Under the pieces are notes generated by a model. It was not told the DNA's origin and ran no database searches. It was given only the letters and a program-made list of their open reading frames with translations. From an uncultured Spongiibacteraceae bacterium (lineage in GTDB: Bacteria > Pseudomonadota > Gammaproteobacteria > Pseudomonadales > Dasaniaceae): DNA of 9,043 bases. The stretch lies in the NCBI GenBank assembly GCA_937969395.1, contig CALBVI010000017.1, forward strand, positions 1 to 9,043. The letters are read 5' to 3'. The position numbers and the translations under genes were made by a program. Below are positions 8,140 through 9,043 of this stretch, piece after piece (position 1 is the first letter of the stretch; the number at the start of each line of letters is the position of its first letter).

Positions 8140-8568
8140 TTATGCGCGGTCGCACAATTCGCTAGCAGCAAAAAAGTAAGCAATTTCGCGGGCAGCCGAT
8201 TCAGGTGCATCGGAACCGTGGACAGCATTTGCATCAATAGACTCTGCGAAATCAGCACGAATAGTACCCGCATCAGCTTCTTGAGGATTAGTCGCGCCCA
8301 TTAACTCACGATTTTTAGCAACTGCATTTTCACCTTCAAGTACCTGAACCATAACAGGGCCAGAAGTCATAAAAGCAATCAAAGCAGGGAAAAAAGGACG
8401 ACCTTTATGCTCAGCATAAAAACCTTCCGCCTGCTCATCACTCAACTGCAGCATTTTAGAAGCAACAATACTTAAACCATTCTTCTCAAAACGACTGTAA
8501 ATCTCACCAATCACGTTTTTTGCGACTGCGTCAGGCTTAACGATCGAGAAAGTGCGTTCAATTGCCAT
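8140..8568 (-). CDS. ndk: Nucleoside diphosphate kinase
   Basis: Ndk transfers the gamma phosphate of ATP to other NDPs and dNDPs through a phosphohistidine, balancing nucleotide pools for RNA and DNA synthesis. At 142 residues it has the usual bacterial length (143 in E. coli). K11 lies in SIVKPDAV, the phosphate-contacting loop; the catalytic His is H117 in [20 protein letters not shown], the family signature; GRPFFP (57-62) and [14 protein letters not shown] (91-104) are also typical. The ATG at 8566-8568 has GGAG 7 nt upstream, the strongest ribosome binding site in the window, and ndk is the first gene after the promoter at 8704-8732. That combination fits a well-expressed first gene with rlmN behind it. 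Confidence 0.99.
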   Translation of the reverse strand: MAIERTFSIVKPDAVAKNVIGEIYSRFEKNGLSIVASKMLQLSDEQAEGFYAEHKGRPFFPALIAFMTSGPVMVQVLEGENAVAKNRELMGATNPQEADAGTIRADFAESIDANAVHGSDAPESAAREIAYFFAASELCDRA

Positions 8569-8697
8569 TTTTTAACTCCAAATATTAATATTACCTTTGC
8601 CGGTAATAGGATAAAGATTGTTTGATTAGGTTCCGTGCTAGCCAGCACTTTTTGCCAATAGGCCGCCAGTAGCTGAAAACTAAGCATAAATTTTGAA
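8569..8697 (-). promoter_or_regulatory. Predicted ndk 5' leader with two small hairpins and a strong RBS
   Basis: If transcription starts just after the -10 box, the ndk message has a leader of about 130 nt. It contains one hairpin with GTGCT (8635-8639) against AGCAC (8644-8648), and a second with ATTACC (8590-8595) against GGTAAT (8602-8607), whose near edge is 10 nt from the GGAG at 8576-8579. Neither is followed by a T-run, so neither looks like a terminator. I do not recognise a known riboswitch or ribosomal-protein-like leader. The start site is inferred, not seen. Confidence 0.35.
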
Positions 8698-8703
8698 GCG
8701 CGC

Positions 8704-8732
8704 ATTATACGCGTCTTTCAGGCAAATAAGTA
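8704..8732 (-). promoter_or_regulatory. Probable sigma-70 promoter of the ndk operon
   Basis: The minus strand has a perfect TATAAT -10 box (8704-8709) in a GC-rich surround (CGCG on one side, GCGCGC on the other). At 17-bp spacing the -35 hexamer is TACTTA (8727-8732), a poor match to TTGACA, and there is no TG extension of the -10. The promoter may therefore depend on an activator or on upstream sequence. It is the only convincing promoter I can find in the gap, and it points at ndk. Confidence 0.6.
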
Positions 8733-8747
8733 TGAAATTCACTTATT
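8725..8747. promoter_or_regulatory. Inverted repeat over the ndk -35 region, possible operator
   Basis: AATAAGT (8725-8731) and ACTTATT (8741-8747) form a perfect 7-bp inverted repeat with a 9-nt spacer. Half-sites centred 16 bp apart fit dimeric regulators that bind adjacent turns on one face. It overlaps the expected -35 hexamer of the ndk promoter, where a bound protein would usually repress or replace -35 contacts. I do not recognise it as the site of a named regulator. It could also be chance in AT-rich DNA. Confidence 0.35.
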
Positions 8748-8828
8748 CCGAAAGGGGATTTTGTTGATAATACGAACCAGAGAACAAACTACTCTTCGCC
8801 AAACAGCTGACGTCAGGCCTATTAGCGA

Positions 8829-9043
8829 TTATGCGGCAAGCATAGCCTTGGCAATCGCTTGAATTTTAGACACAATTGCTCGCAAACCATTACCTCTAGT
8901 CGGGCTCAAATGGCGCTCTAGATCGAGCCCCTGAAAGTAGCCATCAACATCAAAAGCAACAATTTCACTGGCAGTTTTACCGTTATAAGCGGCCATCACT
9001 AAGCAAAGTAGCCCTCGAACGATAACCGCATCACTATCAACGA
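8829..9043 (-). CDS. sufE: SufE/CsdE-family sulfur acceptor, C-terminal 70 residues, cut by window edge
   Basis: SufE-family proteins accept persulfide sulfur from a cysteine desulfurase (SufS or CsdA) and pass it to iron-sulfur cluster assembly. The visible end begins in frame as VDSDAVIVRGLLCLVMAAYNG, matching the family core (SDAxIVRGL), and continues with EIVAFDV, the FQGLDLERHLSPTRGNGL motif typical of the family C-terminus, and a final amphipathic helix ending in TAA at 8829-8831. The N-terminal half with the catalytic Cys (C51 in E. coli SufE) lies outside the window, so activity and the choice between SufE and CsdE cannot be judged. It is separated from ndk by 260 bp with its own promoter, so it is probably a different transcription unit. 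No clear terminator is seen after it; CTGACGTCAG at 8807-8816 is a loopless palindrome without a T-run. Confidence 0.88.
   Translation of the reverse strand, partial: VDSDAVIVRGLLCLVMAAYNGKTASEIVAFDVDGYFQGLDLERHLSPTRGNGLRAIVSKIQAIAKAMLAA

Noticed and set aside
8511..8705. A 64-codon minus-strand reading frame overlapping the ndk start
   Set aside because: Its ATG is made from the last bases of the TATAAT box, so it would lie upstream of the expected transcript start. It has no ribosome binding site, overlaps ndk in another frame and resembles no family I know.
8807..8816. CTGACGTCAG palindrome after sufE
   Set aside because: A 10-bp perfect palindrome is easily produced by chance, has no loop or T-run for termination, and does not line up with a promoter.
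1..9043. A novel defence, mobile or otherwise undescribed system
   Set aside because: Every frame of substance belongs to a known core family in its conserved order. No transposase, integrase, toxin-antitoxin, repeat array or foreign-looking segment is visible on either strand.

Overview
The window looks like a chromosomal housekeeping region of a gammaproteobacterium. Every complete protein reads as a normal-length member of its family, and the order ndk, rlmN, (pilW), rodZ, ispG, hisS, yfgM, bamB, der is the conserved gammaproteobacterial cluster. The E. coli cluster lacks the type IV pilus gene, whereas Pseudomonas-like and many marine gammaproteobacteria have it. The DNA is moderately AT-rich by eye, with AT-rich intergenic gaps, which fits a marine non-enteric lineage. 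Naming a genus would be guesswork.

All genes lie on the minus strand, so transcription runs from high to low coordinates. At the right edge is the C-terminal part of a SufE/CsdE-family sulfur acceptor (8829-9043, cut by the window). A 260-bp gap follows, holding a clear -10 box (TATAAT), an inverted repeat over the expected -35 position, and an approximately 130-nt leader with two small hairpins and a strong ribosome binding site. Then come ndk (nucleoside diphosphate kinase), rlmN (23S rRNA/tRNA m2A methyltransferase), pilW/pilF (type IV pilus lipoprotein), rodZ (cell-shape protein), ispG (isoprenoid synthesis), hisS (histidyl-tRNA synthetase), yfgM (periplasmic TPR protein) and bamB (outer-membrane assembly lipoprotein). 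Gaps between them run from overlapping or a few bases to 67 bp, so one long operon is likely. After bamB there are two hairpins, the second a good intrinsic terminator candidate, and then the N-terminal half of der (ribosome-assembly GTPase), which runs off the left edge.

The functions group into translation and RNA (hisS, rlmN, der), envelope and shape (bamB, yfgM, rodZ, pilW) and metabolism (ndk, ispG). IspG and RlmN are both [4Fe-4S] enzymes, so the neighbouring sufE gene is a sensible though not necessarily functional association.

The less ordinary points concern gene expression. Three genes appear to start at non-AUG codons: bamB and hisS at TTG, rlmN at GTG. The yfgM stop codon directly abuts the bamB TTG in the same frame. 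pilW and rodZ overlap by 8 nt. The ndk promoter region carries a possible operator. I see no mobile element, CRISPR, tRNA/rRNA gene, prophage or defence gene, and no undescribed system.
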